From an uncultured Porphyromonadaceae bacterium (GTDB lineage: Bacteria; Bacteroidota; Bacteroidia; Bacteroidales; Muribaculaceae), in assembly GCA_947178245.1 (NCBI GenBank), contig CAMWXO010000022.1:1-16204 (forward strand): a DNA stretch of 16,204 bases, given 5' to 3'. Made by a program: the position numbers and the translations under genes. Position 1 is the first letter of the stretch. Each line of letters opens with the position of its first letter. Below, piece after piece: positions 14,644 through 16,204 of the stretch. The notes beneath the pieces are model-generated. The model saw only the letters and a program-made list of their open reading frames with translations, was not told the origin of the DNA and did not search any database.

Positions 14644-14735
14644 AGTGTGGGGGCTGTAGGGCTGCATCCTGATGCAGCCGCCTCCCGACTGGCGGATGCA
14701 TAGAGGCTTCATCCTTACCATACGCAGACCACACT
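14644..14735 (+). repeat. GC-rich multi-hairpin intergenic element
   Basis: Outer arms AGTGTGG (14644-14650) and CCACACT (14729-14735) enclose a perfect 9-bp inverted repeat, GGCTGCATC (14660-14668) and GATGCAGCC (14671-14679). Smaller ones follow: CCGCC/GGCGG (14678-14682, 14691-14695) and GGATG/CATCC (14694-14698, 14710-14714). The last two share bases with their neighbours, so alternative foldings compete. There is no T-tract, so it is not an ordinary terminator. It may be a structured RNA segment between the two coding regions or a REP-like repeat. Confidence 0.6.
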
Positions 14736-14797
14736 GCATAACAGGCGCGGAATCCCAAAAGCGACACGAGTAGGAACCAAATAACAATTTAATCTTT

Positions 14798-16135
14798 ATG
14801 AAAAGAACGTTCTTTTTCAAAACGTTATCATTCTTTGGATTGATGCTGATGTGCGCATGTGAGTATCAAACCATTGACATGAACGACATTTCAGATGATG
14901 TTGCTTGCAAGACACCTGAAATGTCTGATAAATATCTCTCCTGTGTCAATGCAGCAAAAGCGGAGGTTGAAAAACTGATTGGAGACCTTAACGCTTCTAC
15001 CGGAACCCGAACAGACGAAAACACACGTGAAATTGAAGACGCATATATTGTATATGATTCTCAAGAAGACGCTGAAGAGACTCGGACGGATTATGAAACT
15101 TCCGAAGGGAGAGCTGCTTTGTGTATTGTTAATTTCAAGCAGAATCACGGTTTTGCGATATTATCGGTTGATTCGATTGAGCCGGAGTTATATGGATTCA
15201 GTTTGGAAGGCAGACTGGATCAAGGACAAACCATAACCAATCCCGGGATGATTCAACTTATGGAATATCTAAAGTTTTATATAGATGGCAATGAGCCTTC
15301 TCCAGACTATCCCTTGTATCCCCGTAACGACATAGTGGTGAGTGATTGGGAAAACACCTTTTATTATCCTGACGGATTATGTGATGTAAAATGGCATCAA
15401 GATGCTCCATATAATAAATTTTGCATTGATAAAGCTGGAAATATCTGTCCCACTGGATGCACTACAACAGCAGTTGCTCAGTTTATGGCTGCCAATGAAT
15501 ACCCTTCTTCATATAAACAATATACATTTGATTGGGATGAAATGAAAAAATTTCCAAAAGCCTATCTATGTTCGGAAAATGCAAGAATATCAATCGCCAG
15601 ATTAATGCAGCAACTCGGTACATCAAACAATTTGAATGTAGAATATGGTGTTAAAGGCAGTGGCGCTTTCATTGATAATGTTCCTAGAACATTGAAGAAT
15701 TTTGGATATTCTAATTCTGGAAAGGTGATCTATTACGATGATAATAAAGTTATTGACGAATTAATAAAGGGCCACTGTGTAATAATGAGAGGTGCTGATT
15801 TCAAAGAAACACATAGGACTTTGTTTGGTTGGATAATCGTGAAGACAATATATTCAGCTGGCCACACATGGCTTGGACATGGCTTGTTAAAGCGTTCAAA
15901 AACTGTCAAAGAATATCATTGGTCAAGCGGTGAACTTTTATCCTCTCAGACTATAGAGGATTGGTATATACTTTGCAACTGGGGCTATGGGGGCTCGCAT
16001 TGTGGGTATTATAAAAGCGGCATATTCAATACTGCACAGCGTTTGAAAGAGGAAGATATTACAAGATCTTCCATCGAAGGAGAGGAAGGTAATTATCAAT
16101 TTCAGGTTAAAGCTGTAATAAACGTCCGAAAATAG
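14798..16135 (+). CDS. C10 (streptopain-like) cysteine protease lipoprotein with propeptide
   Basis: A 445-residue secreted protease. The N-terminus (MKRTFFFKTLSFFGLMLMCAC) is a lipoprotein signal with a candidate lipidated C21. A propeptide of about 165 residues follows; its 'AALCIVNFKQNHGFAILSVDSIEPELYGFSLEG' strand pair matches the C10 prodomain/Spi-type inhibitor fold. The catalytic domain starts near WENTFYYPDG and contains KWHQDAPYNKFC, CPTGCTTTAVAQFMAANEYP with the nucleophile C221, SAGHTWLGHGLL with the catalytic H356, and LCNWGYGGSHCGYY, the usual NWGxGG block that supplies the supporting Asn and Trp. Family: peptidase C10, with SpeB and the Bacteroides bfp/btp proteases. Coding is markedly more AT-rich than upstream genes. 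The DUF3244 gene precedes it, and the hairpin element at 14644-14735 lies in its leader. Confidence 0.9.
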   Translation: MKRTFFFKTLSFFGLMLMCACEYQTIDMNDISDDVACKTPEMSDKYLSCVNAAKAEVEKLIGDLNASTGTRTDENTREIEDAYIVYDSQEDAEETRTDYETSEGRAALCIVNFKQNHGFAILSVDSIEPELYGFSLEGRLDQGQTITNPGMIQLMEYLKFYIDGNEPSPDYPLYPRNDIVVSDWENTFYYPDGLCDVKWHQDAPYNKFCIDKAGNICPTGCTTTAVAQFMAANEYPSSYKQYTFDWDEMKKFPKAYLCSENARISIARLMQQLGTSNNLNVEYGVKGSGAFIDNVPRTLKNFGYSNSGKVIYYDDNKVIDELIKGHCVIMRGADFKETHRTLFGWIIVKTIYSAGHTWLGHGLLKRSKTVKEYHWSSGELLSSQTIEDWYILCNWGYGGSHCGYYKSGIFNTAQRLKEEDITRSSIEGEEGNYQFQVKAVINVRK

Positions 16136-16204
16136 AAGATATCATAATAGGTTTATAATTATTTATTACCTGTTGGTTGAATTAAAATAGAGTAATATTA
16201 ATAA
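16136..16204. other. AT-rich 3' flank without recognised features
   Basis: The final 69 bases are very AT-rich. A weak AGGT/ACCT inverted repeat (about 16149-16173) with poor inner pairing is the only structure seen, and it is not a convincing terminator. No gene start is seen. Confidence 0.5.

Noticed and set aside
14482..14820. Minus-strand frame across the DUF3244/protease gap
   Set aside because: It runs through the inverted-repeat element and overlaps the signal-peptide end of the protease gene. The protein is rich in Arg, Cys and Pro with no domain, so it is an artefact of the hairpins.

Overview
The window looks like a chromosome segment of a gut-type Bacteroidales bacterium, most likely Muribaculaceae or a near relative. 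The evidence is three promoters of the Bacteroidetes primary-sigma type (TTTG or TTG, 20 bases, then TAnnTTTG), Bacteroidetes-specific proteins (GDYNGIGYEV-type PdxA, a TPR/HTH membrane regulator, a DUF3244-type protein, a C10 protease lipoprotein), an inositol-lipid gene cluster of the kind known from Bacteroides, and fairly high GC in the housekeeping part. The assignment rests on reading the proteins; no database search was possible.

Region 1 (1-2889): the 3' part of a PpiD/SurA-like periplasmic chaperone ends in a strong intrinsic terminator. rlmN follows; its most credible start is a GTG at 1840, because the longer reading frame would begin upstream of that terminator.

Region 2 (2906-9593): a consensus promoter starts a tightly packed co-directional block: pdxA, an ATP-grasp protein of unknown substrate, a PgpA-type phosphatase, a GtrA-like membrane protein, a canonical CDP-alcohol phosphatidyltransferase, an Aur1-like PAP2 enzyme, a PlsC-like acyltransferase and a second, divergent CDP-alcohol phosphatidyltransferase. 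The central four match the Bacteroidetes route to phosphatidylinositol and inositol phosphorylceramide: PI-phosphate synthase, PI-phosphate phosphatase, possible flippase, IPC synthase. No inositol-1-phosphate synthase gene is present; the ATP-grasp gene lies directly upstream of the phosphatase. The last two enzymes suggest a further lipid head-group and acylation step. This is the most interesting part of the window.

Region 3 (9634-12170): a SIMPL-domain protein and asnA, convergent with ung. The asnA/ung gap holds a two-armed array of short tandem repeats: five 9-base units on one side and four 8-base units in inverted orientation on the other. A third array, of 7-base units, lies just upstream of ung.

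Region 4 (12324-16204): a TPR lipoprotein-like membrane regulator with a C-terminal HTH-like segment, a strong hairpin terminator, a second promoter, a small secreted DUF3244-like protein, a GC-rich multi-hairpin intergenic element, and an AT-rich C10 (streptopain-like) cysteine protease lipoprotein. Base composition falls clearly here, suggesting an accessory module in which the regulator and small protein may control or accompany the protease.
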